Assembly (NCBI GenBank): GCA_036171455.1
Contig: JAVHRB010000079.1
Location: 1 to 29,859, forward strand
DNA length: 29,859 nt
Direction: 5' to 3'
From: CAIVSN01 sp036171455
GTDB lineage: Bacteria; Patescibacteriota; Gracilibacteria; BD1-5; UBA2023
The position numbers were made by a program, and so were the translations under genes. Of the stretch, positions 18,168-27,310 are shown in pieces (position 1 is the stretch's first letter; every line of letters begins with the position of its first letter). The notes beneath the pieces were generated by a model. That model worked only from the letters and a program-made list of their open reading frames with translations. It searched no databases and was not told where the DNA came from.

Positions 18168-19805
18168 CTAATACATTCCACCCATATCTCCGCCTCCGTG
18201 ATCATGCCCAGCTACCTCGGCTGGCTTCGATACTTCCACAATCAAGGCTTCCGTCGTCAGGAACATACCCGCAATAGATATAGCATTCTCCAGAGCACAC
18301 CGGGCCACTTTTTTTGGATCGATAATTCCTGCTTTGAGCATGTCAACAAATTCATCATTCGCTGCATCATATCCATAATGAGCATCCGAAGATCGAATAA
18401 TCATATCGACGATAAGCGCTCCTTCCTTTCCCGCGTTTTCCGCAATCTGTCGAACGGGATAACTGAGAGCTCGAGCAATGATCTGAGCTCCGATTTCCTG
18501 ATCCCGGTTGCTGAGTTTGATATCGGATAATACTGCGGAAGATTTGAGAAGTGCCACTCCACCGCCCGCTACAATTCCTTCTTCGACTGCCGCCTTAGTT
18601 GCATTAAGCGCATCCTCAATACGAAGTTTCTTTTCCTTCATTTCTACTTCGCTTGCGGCCCCCACCTTTATGACGGCGATACCGCCGGCAAGTTTCGCGA
18701 GCCGCTCGTGGAGTTTTTCCTTGTCATAGGTTGATTCGGTACTTTCTATCTGACCCTGGATTTCCGTGACCCGGGCATGGATTCTCTGGGAATCTCCGAG
18801 ACCGCCGATAATCGTGGTGGAATCTTTTTTCGATACTACCGTCTTCGCTCGTCCGAGATGGTCAACCGTTGCCATATCGAGTTTGAATCCGAGTTCATCG
18901 GTAATGACGGTTGCTCCAGTCAAAATAGCTAAATCCTTGAGGATTTCTTTCTTTCGATCCCCAAACCCCGGCGCTTTGATAGCGAGGACATTAAGAATGC
19001 CTTGAAGTTTGTTGAGAATGATACCCGTCAGTGCATCCCCGTCGACATCATCGGCTATAATAACAAGATCCCGTTTTCCCATACTCGCCAACTGTTCGAG
19101 GACCGGAAGAATATCTTTGAGATTGGAAATTTTCTTGTCAGTAATGAGAATTTGTGCCTCATTAAACCTCGCTTCCATAATTTTCTTATCGGTAACCATA
19201 TAGGGGGAAATATATCCGTTATCGAACTTCATTCCTTCCGTAAGTTCCACAGAAAGTCCAAATGTTTGTCCGGCTTCCACGGTAATGACCCCATTCTTTC
19301 CGACTTTGTCCATCGCATCGGAAATAATATTCCCGACTTCCGGATCCTGCGCGGAAATCGTGGCGATCTGAGCGATTTCTTCCTTGGTAGAAATCATTTT
19401 GGTATTTCGAGCAAGTTCGGCTCCTATGAGTTCACCGGCCTTTTTCATACCGTTCTTGAGTTCGATAGCATTAATGCCGGATCGGATTTCTCGGAGTCCT
19501 TCCTTGACCATCGCATAGGTCAAAAGCGTTGCGGTAGTTGTACCGTCACCGGCGGCATCGTTGGTTCGGGAAGCAGCCTCCTTGATAAGTTCTGCACCCA
19601 TATTCTCAATTTTATCTTCGAGTTCAATTTCACGAGCAATGGTTACTCCGTCATTAGTGATTTGCGGGGCTCCGTATCCTTTGGAAAAGATAACATTACG
19701 ACCTTTTGGCCCAATAGTTGCAGTAACTGTTTTGGCGACCTTTTCTATACCGACAAACATCTTGAGTCGGGCTTCGTCACCGAAGTGAATATTTTTTGCT
19801 GTCAT
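18168..19805 (-). CDS. groL: Chaperonin GroEL (Hsp60)
   Basis: GroEL forms the double-ring ATP-driven folding chamber capped by GroES. The 545-aa length is standard. It has the N-terminal block GPKGRNV, the ATP motif GDGTTTAT near residues 87-94, the apical-domain segment KAPGFGDRR-type sequence (KAPGFGDRK), EGIVAGGG, and a Gly/Met tail ending GGDMGGMY. Despite its many glycines there is not one TGA codon, unlike many neighbours. This fits avoidance of a slow or rare codon in a highly expressed gene. It is separated from groES by a small gene on the opposite strand. ATG start, TAG stop, no Shine-Dalgarno, no CIRCE-type repeat upstream. Confidence 0.98.
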   Translation of the reverse strand: MTAKNIHFGDEARLKMFVGIEKVAKTVTATIGPKGRNVIFSKGYGAPQITNDGVTIAREIELEDKIENMGAELIKEAASRTNDAAGDGTTTATLLTYAMVKEGLREIRSGINAIELKNGMKKAGELIGAELARNTKMISTKEEIAQIATISAQDPEVGNIISDAMDKVGKNGVITVEAGQTFGLSVELTEGMKFDNGYISPYMVTDKKIMEARFNEAQILITDKKISNLKDILPVLEQLASMGKRDLVIIADDVDGDALTGIILNKLQGILNVLAIKAPGFGDRKKEILKDLAILTGATVITDELGFKLDMATVDHLGRAKTVVSKKDSTTIIGGLGDSQRIHARVTEIQGQIESTESTYDKEKLHERLAKLAGGIAVIKVGAASEVEMKEKKLRIEDALNATKAAVEEGIVAGGGVALLKSSAVLSDIKLSNRDQEIGAQIIARALSYPVRQIAENAGKEGALIVDMIIRSSDAHYGYDAANDEFVDMLKAGIIDPKKVARCALENAISIAGMFLTTEALIVEVSKPAEVAGHDHGGGDMGGMY

Positions 19806-19830
19806 GGTTGGAATTGTTATTGACTAATGA

Positions 19831-19838
19831 ATTATAAT
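19831..19838. promoter_or_regulatory. Overlapping divergent -10 boxes between groEL and the small membrane gene
   Basis: ATTATAAT contains TATAAT on both strands (minus 19831-19836, plus 19833-19838). It lies 25 bases before the groEL ATG and 37 bases before the plus-strand ATG. No convincing -35 is seen for either. Confidence 0.4.
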
Positions 19839-19875
19839 ATTTAAAGTACTGCGGCCGAAATTACAGGAGATAGAC

Positions 19876-20154
19876 ATGGCACGTATACCGAGATCGACTT
19901 CCTTGAAAATCTTTGAACAGAACTTCGGGGAATGGATGATGACAACTTCGATGCTTCTTATGGCATTTGCAATGCTAATAGGCATCTGTTGGTGGACTCC
20001 TACCCTAATTGGATATCCGTTTTTCCTGTTATATACCAGGGTGTTCGGTTGGACATTGAGTCCTTCTGAATCATTTTGGGTAACACACGCACTGAGTTTT
20101 CTCGTTTGGCTTTTGGTTTGGTTATTACGCCAAATCCGAAACCTCTTCGATTAA
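19876..20154 (+). CDS. Small two-helix membrane protein with a Shine-Dalgarno
   Basis: This 92-aa protein has hydrophobic segments at about residues 24-54 (MLLMAFAMLIGICWW, then LIGYPFFLLY) and 72-84 (LSFLVWLLVWLL), and basic ends. It should therefore lie in the cytoplasmic membrane with two or three helices. No family is recognised. It is the only gene in the window with a good Shine-Dalgarno (AGGAG 7 bases before the ATG), which supports the start. It stands alone on the plus strand between groEL and groES, with its own terminator. TAA stop, no in-frame TGA. Confidence 0.72.
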   Translation: MARIPRSTSLKIFEQNFGEWMMTTSMLLMAFAMLIGICWWTPTLIGYPFFLLYTRVFGWTLSPSESFWVTHALSFLVWLLVWLLRQIRNLFD

Positions 20155-20169
20155 ACCAGAAACCCCTTC

Positions 20170-20192
20170 AAAAGCCGCACCGAGCGGCTTTT
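20170..20192. terminator. Bidirectional terminator between the small membrane gene and groES
   Basis: A 9-bp stem AAAAGCCGC/GCGGCTTTT with loop ACCGA lies between convergent genes ending at 20154 and 20200. It can serve both strands. Confidence 0.85.
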
Positions 20193-20199
20193 GTTTCGT

Positions 20200-20490
20200 T
20201 TAGGAAAGTTTTGCCAAAATGTACTCGTACCCGACGATTCGATATTTCTGTCCATCCAGCTCGACTTCGTCTCCGGAATATTGTCCAGATAGAACTTTAT
20301 CCCCAGGAGAAAGCTCAATGGAAATCATTTTTCCATTCTTGTCTTCTCGACCTGGACCGATAGCGATAACTTCATACACGTTCGGCCGTTCCTTGTTGGC
20401 ATTGGACGGAATTAATATCCCAGATTTGGTGACGTTTTCCGGTTCTACCCCTCGGAGCAAAACGCGATCAGAGAGTGGTTGTATCTGCAT
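20200..20490 (-). CDS. groS: Co-chaperonin GroES (Hsp10)
   Basis: GroES is the heptameric lid of the GroEL chamber. The 96-aa protein has the N-terminal IQPLSDRVLLR strand, a mobile loop (TKSGILIPSNANKE) with the hydrophobic GIL contact for GroEL, the GPGREDKNG turn, the PGDKVL segment and the C-terminal VGYEYILAKL strand. Start ATG 20488-20490, stop TAA, no in-frame TGA. It is transcribed alone from a strong promoter overlapped by a CIRCE-like inverted repeat. groEL lies 395 bases further on beyond an opposing gene, so the usual groES-groEL operon is split. Confidence 0.98.
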   Translation of the reverse strand: MQIQPLSDRVLLRGVEPENVTKSGILIPSNANKERPNVYEVIAIGPGREDKNGKMISIELSPGDKVLSGQYSGDEVELDGQKYRIVGYEYILAKLS

Positions 20491-20516
20491 AATGACTATA
20501 ATTAAAAAATAATTTA

Positions 20517-20539
20517 AGCACCTGTATTATATACGTGCT
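20517..20539. promoter_or_regulatory. CIRCE-like inverted repeat on the groES promoter (candidate HrcA operator)
   Basis: AGCAC (20517-20521) and GTGCT (20535-20539) are 13 bases apart, exactly the spacing of these cores in the HrcA operator CIRCE (TTAGCACTC-N9-GAGTGCTAA). The outer bases match only partly. The repeat covers the -10 box and part of the spacer of the groES promoter, so a bound repressor would block RNA polymerase. Confidence 0.6.
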
Positions 20540-20553
20540 AGATTATGAGTCAA
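20526..20553 (-). promoter_or_regulatory. Promoter of groES
   Basis: On the minus strand TTGACT (20548-20553) and a perfect TATAAT (20526-20531) are 16 bases apart, about 35 bases before the ATG. Confidence 0.75.
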
Positions 20554-20571
20554 ACAAAAAATAGAAAAGTT

Positions 20572-20599
20572 TTGTAAAGTAAGAACACTTCCCTATACT
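20572..20599 (+). promoter_or_regulatory. Promoter of the secD-HAD-murI operon
   Basis: TTGTAA (20572-20577) and TATACT (20594-20599) are 16 bases apart, 21 bases before the secD ATG. Confidence 0.6.
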
Positions 20600-20620
20600 T
20601 CGCACTTATTTGAAATTCAT

Positions 20621-22414
20621 ATGAAAAACCTCGGCCTCAAATTTTTTGCCATCATATTGGTGAGCACTATCGCTCTCGGATATATTCTTCCTCTCAAGGA
20701 ATATGGTATCAATCTCCCCTTCGATACCGGTACCTACCGGCTTGGTCTCGATCTCCACGGGGGAGTAGAACTCGACTACAAAATCGATTTCGAAGATCTC
20801 AAATCTCGCGGACAGACATATAATGAGCGCGATGTAACCGAAGGTCTCAAATCTATCATCGAAAAACGAGTGAATTCTCTCGGTACCGCTGAGCCAACTA
20901 TCAGTACGGCAAAATACGGAGACGAGTCCCATATCATCGTCCAAATCCCAACCCAGTCTTTTGCGGGTGAGAATTTGACCGATTCAGAATTACGAGACAA
21001 AAACAACGAATATATCAAAAATGCCAAAGATACCATCGGTAAAGTTGTACGATTGGAATTTAAGGAAGAAAAAACCAATGTCACTCCGGAAGATATCGCC
21101 GCACGCACTACTATAGCCAAGGCGGCATTGGAAGAAGCGAAAAAAGGAGGAGATTTTGCCACAATTGCCAAAAAATACTCTCAAAACAACGAAAATACGA
21201 AATACGTGACCGATACAGAAGTAGATCTCGAAAATCTCCCTGCGGAGCTCAACATCGATGCATTCAAGAAAATTACTACCGTAGGACTCACGAACTTGCT
21301 TGAAGGTCAACTGGCCGGTTCTTTGAGTATCGGTTCCGATGGAAAACCCGTAATGGCCGAAGGAGAAAAAGTATTTGTTATAGCGAATATCACCTCAAAC
21401 TCACCCGTAAGTCGGGAACGGGCAATAACCGGTACAGGATCAGCGACTGGAACTGGCGGAGAAGCAAAAATGGAAACATATCAGACTCGATCACTGAGTT
21501 ATCAAGCATTGGTCATCAGTCAGAAACCAAGTCAATGGACGGCAGCAAAAACCGTTGCTGGAAAGATTCTCGATGAAAAATACCTCGTACGTGCCGGTGT
21601 GAATTTTAGTCAAGGATTCTCTCCACAGGTCGACCTTACTTTCAATGATGAAGGAAAGACAATTTTCGCAGAACTCACCAAACGACTCATCGGAAAACCA
21701 ATCGCTATCTTTGTCGGAGGAGAACTCATTACTGCACCTACAGTTCAGGCGATTATTCCAGATGGGAAAGCAGTGATTACCGGACAATATACGGCAGAAT
21801 CCGCAAAGAAACTCGCTACCGATATCAATACCGGTATCGTTCCAGCTCCCATCTACCTTACGAGCGAACGTACTATCGATGCAAAAATTGGGAGCAATGC
21901 CCTCGTGGTTATTATCAAGGCTGGAGCTATTGGATTAGTAGCCATCGTACTATTTCTGAGCTTCTACTACCGAGTTTCCGGACTTCTTGCAGGTATAGCA
22001 CTCATAGTCTATGCCATTCTGCTCATCACAATTTTCAAAAGTTTCTGAATCGTTCTTTCTCTTGCGAGTATTGCTGGAATGATTCTCTCTATCGGTCTAG
22101 CAATCGATGCAAATATCCTGATTTTCGAAAGAACGAAGGAAGCGCTCCGAATCAGTTCTGATTTTAACAAATCAACCGCTATTGGTTTTGCTAAATCTTG
22201 GACGGCCATTTGGGATTCTCATGTGACTTCGTTAAGTTCTGCAATCGTACTCTACGTTTTCGGTACATCCCTCATCAAGGGATTTGGACTGGCACTCGGA
22301 ATTGGAATCCTCCTGTCACTCTTTACCGCGATGTGGGTTTCTCGAATTCTTATTTCCTATGCTGGATCGAAATTTGAGAGCAATGTAAAGGCCTTTATCG
22401 GACTTACCAAATAA
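20621..22414 (+). CDS. secD: Protein translocase subunit SecD, with a parvulin-like insertion
   Basis: SecD, with SecF, uses the proton gradient to help pull proteins through SecYEG. The 597-aa protein has an N-terminal membrane helix (residues 8-24), the family motif LGLDLHGGVELDY (41-53), the P1 base, and a C-terminal six-helix bundle with SIGLAIDANILIFERTKE. A TGA at 22046-22048 reads as glycine inside this bundle (KSFGIVLSLASIAG); under the standard code the last 120 residues would be lost. Residues about 154-262 hold an extra segment absent from ordinary SecD: AALEEAKKGGDFATIAKKYSQ resembles the start of a parvulin peptidyl-prolyl isomerase domain. No secF follows; a HAD gene begins 12 bases later. 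Confidence 0.95.
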
Positions 22415-22426
22415 AACGGTAGCCGC

Positions 22427-23068
22427 ATGGCTCAAAATCTTACCGTTATCGCTCTGGATCTTGACTTTACCTTAGCTCGATTTCGAAGCGGATATAGTGG
22501 AATTTACGATATTGTAGAAACCTATGGGATACCAAGAGAGTCAGCGACCAAAAAACTCCGAATGTGCATCGATAGCACCCAGTGATTCGGATTTGAAAGG
22601 TACGCTGACGAACTATTTCCTGAAAACTTTTCGCAAGCGAGAACTTTGGAAAAAGATCTCAATCAATTTTTCGAAAATGATTTTTCCTGGTATCCCGGAG
22701 TAATGGACATTTTACAAAAATGGCGGGAGCAAGGAATTCCTCTTGCGGTAATTACTGCTGGTTCTCCCGCACTACAGAACAAAAAAATCCAACAGTTGTG
22801 ATTTATATTCGATAACGTGTATATTACGGACATTACTCAGGGGAAAGCCTCAGCCATTCAATTACTCCTTGAAAAATATCCAGATAGGCATTTACTTTAT
22901 GTCGATGACAAGGAACTGGAGCTCCGACGTATATCCATCATGAAAACTATCGATTTTTCACGATTATCCCTATTTCAAATATCGTATTCCGATACCAAGA
23001 AATACGAATCCGTTCCTTCCAGCCTCTCATTTCAACAAATTACCTCGCTCAGTGAAATCTATGGGTAA
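22427..23068 (+). CDS. HAD-superfamily hydrolase
   Basis: HAD enzymes are mostly phosphatases using an aspartate nucleophile. The 213-aa protein shows motif I as ALDLDFTLA (nucleophile D11 and acid D13), motif II as the threonine of VITAGSP, a motif III lysine in TQGKAS, and motif IV as the acidic pair in LLYVDDKELE. The helical cap lies between motifs I and II. TGA codons at 22583-22585 (STQGFGFE) and 22799-22801 (QQLGFIFD) read as glycine; the second falls where this family often has a Gly before the phenylalanine. It lies between secD and murI and overlaps murI by 8 bases, so translation is probably coupled. The substrate is unknown. Confidence 0.88.
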
Positions 23069-23840
23069 GCTTGGGTTTTTTGACTCCGGAATCGGAGGAC
23101 TCACCGTTATGTCAGAATTTCGCAAGCTGTATCCAGAATTGGATATGGAGTATTTTTGAGATTCTAAAAACTGTCCCTATGGAGAAAAGTCACACAAAGA
23201 AATCGTAACCCTGGTAGAACGGGGGGTAGAATATTTAGTCCAATCTGGTTGTGTAATTATTATCCTTGCCTGCAATACTGCTGTGGCACAAGCTGTTAAA
23301 TACCTGCAAAATACAAAATATCCCGCAGGATGCGGAATAAAAATCCTCGGAGTAACTCTCCCAGGAGCAGAGAAAGTAGTAACGTCAAAATACCAAAAAG
23401 TTGGAGTGCTTGCCACCCAATCTACCGTAAACAACCGTGCCTATGGAGATCGCGTCCGAATGCTTGATCCGAGTGTTTTCGTGACGGAAATCGCAGTTCC
23501 TGGACTGGTGAATCTCTTGGAGATGGATAATCGTGACATGAATGCTATTAATAATCTCCTGAAGCAAGCTATAGTTTGTTTCGAACCTGATACGCAAGCG
23601 CTGGTACTTGGCTGTACCCACTACCCCCTCGTCACAAAAGAGATTCTCGAGAATTGGAAAACTATCCATGGCACAACCATCGAAATCGTCGATCCGGGAT
23701 TGGAGGCGGCAAAAAAATTCAAAGACTATCTTGAACGACACCCAGAATTCCAATTATCGGTTGGTGGGAAAACAAATTTGAAATTTAACAAAAAATCAAT
23801 TTCCCCTGTAGCAAGCTCACAGAATATAATACCAAATTAA
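23061..23840 (+). CDS. murI: Glutamate racemase
   Basis: MurI converts L-glutamate to D-glutamate for peptidoglycan. The 259-aa protein has FFDSGIGGLTV at the start, YFGDSKNCPYGEKS, the first catalytic cysteine in ACNTA, and the second in LGCTHYPL. The glycine of YFGDSKNCPYG (residue 33, TGA at 23157-23159) is invariant in the family and is one of the clearest proofs of the code. It overlaps the HAD gene by 8 bases. Its last codons (IIPN and the TAA) lie inside the left terminal repeat of the foldback element at 23829-23981, so the original C-terminus may have been replaced. MurD, which uses the product, is encoded about 2 kb downstream. Confidence 0.96.
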
Positions 23841-23981
23841 CGTAAATCGCAGCACTTTCCGCGAGCGTGACCGGGAGGATATGTTTTCGTTTCCGAGCTT
23901 GTCCGGCGCGGTCTGGACCGAAGGAAAGGAAAACATATCCTCCCGAGGCAGTGAGCAAATGGAGTTAGGTTAATTTGGTAT
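23829..23981. repeat. Long foldback element with 13-bp terminal inverted repeats
   Basis: A perfect 13-bp terminal inverted repeat (ATACCAAATTAAC at 23829-23841 with its complement at 23969-23981) surrounds an inner stem of 23 bp with one mismatch (23872-23894 with 23923-23945). The tip holds a small GTCC/GGAC hairpin. The segments between outer and inner stems pair poorly. It carries no gene. It resembles a small non-autonomous mobile element (MITE) but could also act as a transcription terminator between murI and the convergent gene at 24034. No clear target-site duplication is visible. Confidence 0.75.
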
Positions 23982-24033
23982 AACCATCTTGTAAGCGTCA
24001 AAAAACCTCTGTTCCGTCGAACTATGCTCTGGA

Positions 24034-25929
24034 TTAGATTTCCTTGAGGTGAATGTTGGTCTCCATTTCTATGCGTAACTTCTTGAATGTATCCACCTCT
24101 TTTTGAACATTGGCTCGATTATACATTTTGAGCAAATAATCAAAGCTAATAGAAGCTGGTTGTAAATAGGATTTGTTATATAAATCAAAATACGACGGGC
24201 TAATAATATCACGAGTAGTAAAACGTACTCCACCCTTTTTTGATTTGAGCGGTAAAATGAATCCGTGACTCGAATCCCAAAACTTCGAAATCCAAAGTTC
24301 TGCTGGATTTTCCTGACTCGGTTCGTCTCCATCATGTTCATCGTTCGGTGACATCGATTGATCCCATCCCTCAGTCGGAAAAAATAAATGATTGAGAATA
24401 TTCTGTTCGGATAGTCCCGTCACTTCACTTGTGAAAACTTGAATGAAGAATTTGAGATTTTTTATATCAAAACCTTTGAGAATTCGGGATGCGGCGGACA
24501 AGAATTTTTTCAGTTCATATATTTCGGTCTTATTGTACCCATTCTCCATTCCGCCGATATTTTGGAACTGCATTTCTACATTTCCCGTAGTAAATACCTC
24601 CAATCCTGGTTCTTTTCGACTCACGGTTCCGGTAATATCACCATTTTTAAGCTTGCTGTTAGTGCCGCGTTTTCTTGGATCAATAGGATTGAACTGAATA
24701 TCTTTATCGCGTATGATCGAAACGTCGAGCAATCCACCTTTTTGTTCGTAAACCGCTCCTTTGTCAAAAATCTCATGTTGGAAAAATGCAACCGCATTGG
24801 CCATATTTTCTTGGTTTGGGTTCAGAGTTTCATACCGCATCCCGAGAAGATCTTTCAGTGCTTCTGCCTCACCATACCTACGGTTATACGCCATCTTGAG
24901 AAGGATTTTAAAAAAGTTTTTCTTTCTCAAATAGACGTGACCTTCGAAATACCGATCCGGATGATTGTACCGGATATCAAAACCAGATTCGTTTTCATTA
25001 CTCACCACTACCCCTCGGATGGATTTGATTTTTTTGAGAATCTCTACTGATTCCTGGTCCAACAATCAAAACCGGTCACTGGAAAGAGTATCATAGGTAT
25101 GGTCCATGGCTCGAATCAGAGCACATTCAATAATCATTCCTACCCCGTTTTTTCGTTCAAAAACATATCTTTCATCCTTTTTTCCCAGTTCGTTCAATTC
25201 GGGTTTAATACGATATATGTGCTCTTTGAAATCTTCGATGGATTCAAATTTTCGATTGATTTGGCTTTCTCGGAGCTGAATACCAAACAATTGAATAAAC
25301 AGGACTGCGGAATGATAGGTCACATTAATCAAACGAAGTTTTCCTTCCATAATCTGTTTTTTATTCATAGAATTTCCCCGACCACGCGGGTCATAGATAT
25401 CTCGATTTTTTCCGCTGATGTTTTTCGGGTCTATGAGTCGATCAATAAAAGCACTGATACTTTCTCTACTCATAGCCTCGGTAGAGAGTATATCCATAGC
25501 TGTTAAGTTCCCAAAATCGGCAGGATTCTTGCGAGCCAACATGAATGGAATATTGGAATTAATATACAATTCCATATCAATAACGAATTTTTCCATATCG
25601 TTCACCTGCATGGAATGAGCCACAACATTCCCCCCGCGTGAACCGAACAGCAAATACAATGGCTCACCGGCCTTGGCAGCCCATGCCGCTATTGCTTTAC
25701 ACTGTTCCATAGTGGCAGCTGGAGCCGAAAGAATCTGGTAACTCTGCAGCTCCTTCTGTTCTCCGGAAATGATCTCCGACAAAGAAAGTGCTACCTGATT
25801 GGAAATACGCGTCAAGCTCATCCGGTCGCGCTCCTCCGGATGAAGTTTATCCCCATGAAAAATCGCGGGAGTCAAAGTATCACTTGGCCTTGCGGGCGGC
25901 TGATAATTGTTTAGTATAGAAGTTGCCAT
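24034..25929 (-). CDS. Protein of unknown function (631 aa)
   Basis: One frame runs from ATG 25927-25929 to TAA 24034-24036, joined through a TGA at 25066-25068 read as glycine (SSDRFGLLDQES). The protein is charged and appears soluble, with no signal peptide or membrane segment. Visible features are an N-terminal Ala-rich segment (CKAIAAWAAKAGEPLYLLFGSRGGNV), a middle stretch with many charged helices (KPELNELGKKDERYVFERKNGVG), and in the second half EALKDLLGMRYE. That last motif faintly recalls the synthetase domain of RelA/SpoT proteins, but it is too weak to assign. A strong promoter ends only 6 bases before the ATG, so the message is probably leaderless. Confidence 0.72.
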
Positions 25930-25935
25930 AACGAG

Positions 25936-25964
25936 ATTGTATCAAAAAGTGTCACTATATGCAA
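25936..25964 (-). promoter_or_regulatory. Promoter giving a leaderless transcript of the 631-aa protein
   Basis: On the minus strand TTGCAT (25959-25964) and TACAAT (25936-25941) are exactly 17 bases apart. Only 6 bases separate the -10 from the ATG, so transcription should start at or next to the A of the start codon. Confidence 0.65.
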
Positions 25965-25975
25965 AAATGCTCACC

Positions 25976-27310
25976 ATGTTAACAAAAAAAATCGCGATTT
26001 ATGGAAAAGGGAAAGTTGGGACGGCCGTCGCAGAACTCGGGGATTCCTTGGGTATCACTTACTGAACGTTTGACGATGCGGATGCCGATTTCCAGGCTGG
26101 GGATTTTTGCTTACTGGTACCTTCACCGGGCATTCCTCCGAGAAACCGAGCTTTTGACTGAAACAATAGCATCTCTGAGCTTGATTTTGCCTATCGGTAC
26201 CTGCCGAAAGGATTCAAAATTATCGCAATTACTGGAACGGACGGCAAATCGACCACTTCCTGTATTACCTACGAATTACTCCGACAGGAATTCGGAGAGG
26301 ACCAAGTATTTCTCTCAGGGAATTTTGAAATACCATTTTCAAAAACGGTTCAGACAATACGGGAACGAAAACTCAAAAAAGGGTACATTGTCGTCGAGGT
26401 TTCTAGTTTCATGTCCAACGGACTCGGGGAACGTTTGGAATTATTAAATCATCTCCCTATCGGTGAAAGAAAGGGGGCGTTCACGGCAGATTATACTATT
26501 TTCACTAACCTTGAAACGGATCATGTCAACTGGCATGGAAGCATGGAGGGGTATTTTCTAGCCAAAATGAATCTCGTACTACATACCAAAACCCGAGTAA
26601 TTGCCCAAGAAAGCCTCATAGAAAAAGGAAAATTCCCTGATATTGTCCGATGGTACGGGAAAAATAAAATCCTGAAAGATCGAACCGATGGGGAAATAAT
26701 TTGGATTTCCGGACGTCAGAAATACCGACTTGCCCAAACGCAACTCAAGGGTTCATTTAATGCGATGAATCTCTTGGCTGCCACATGCGTGACGAATGAA
26801 CTCAAAATTTGTTCCAAACGAACCGTTGGGTATCTTGCAAGTATTGCAGGTCTTCCCCATCGGTTAGAATTCGTCGCTGAAAAAAACGGGGTCGCGTACG
26901 TCGATGATTCCAAATCAACCAGTGCTCAAAGTCTCAAAGTCGCATTGGAATCGTATCCTAATGCAAACGTCATCCTCATTGCAGGAGGTTCCGACAAGGG
27001 TGATCATTTCGACCATTTGAAAAAACTGTTTCAATCCACTCTCAAATGAGTCATCTGTATTGGAGCCACTCGGGAAAAATTCGCAAAAGTTGCCAAATCA
27101 TCAGGTATTCCTTACTATTATGCAAATTCTATGAAAGAAGCGGTTGCAAAGGCTTCCCAAATCGCTACTCTAGGAGATGTGGTGCTATTGTCACCCGGAT
27201 GTGCCAGTTTCTGACTTTTTCAGAATTATCTGGACCGTGCTCACCAATTTATCGACGCTGTACAATCTATTCCTGTTTCCCATGTCACCATTCGAACAAT
27301 TTCTCACTAA
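25976..27310 (+). CDS. murD: UDP-N-acetylmuramoyl-L-alanine--D-glutamate ligase
   Basis: MurD adds D-glutamate (product of MurI) to UDP-MurNAc-L-Ala. The 444-aa protein has the ATP loop TGTDGKSTT (residues 86-94), VEVSSFMSNG, TNLETDHVNWHGSMEGYFLAK, GLPHRLEFV, VDDSKSTS and LLSPGCASF. TGA codons at residues 30, 62, 358 and 413 (26063, 26159, 27047, 27212) read as glycine. The last gives SPGCASFGLFQNY where MurD more often has ASFD. The ATG at 25976 is chosen; one at 25967 in the same frame is also possible. TAA stop at 27308-27310. Its 3' end overlaps the sigma-like gene by 29 bases, and murC follows, so the three form one operon. No Shine-Dalgarno. Confidence 0.95.

Noticed and set aside
19806..19875. 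CIRCE operator for groEL
   Set aside because: No AGCAC-N13-GTGCT or similar inverted repeat is present upstream of groEL.
465..27310. Broken genes as pseudogenes or sequencing errors (dnaJ, secD, murI, murD and others interrupted by TGA)
   Set aside because: All interruptions are TGA, never TAA, TAG or a frameshift. The frame continues and conserved motifs resume at once. Decay would give mixed stops and indels.
465..27310. UGA as tryptophan (table 4) or selenocysteine
   Set aside because: The conserved columns at TGA sites are glycine (MurI, DnaJ G/F region, receiver GADGY). Dozens of sites without SECIS-like hairpins exclude selenocysteine as a general answer.
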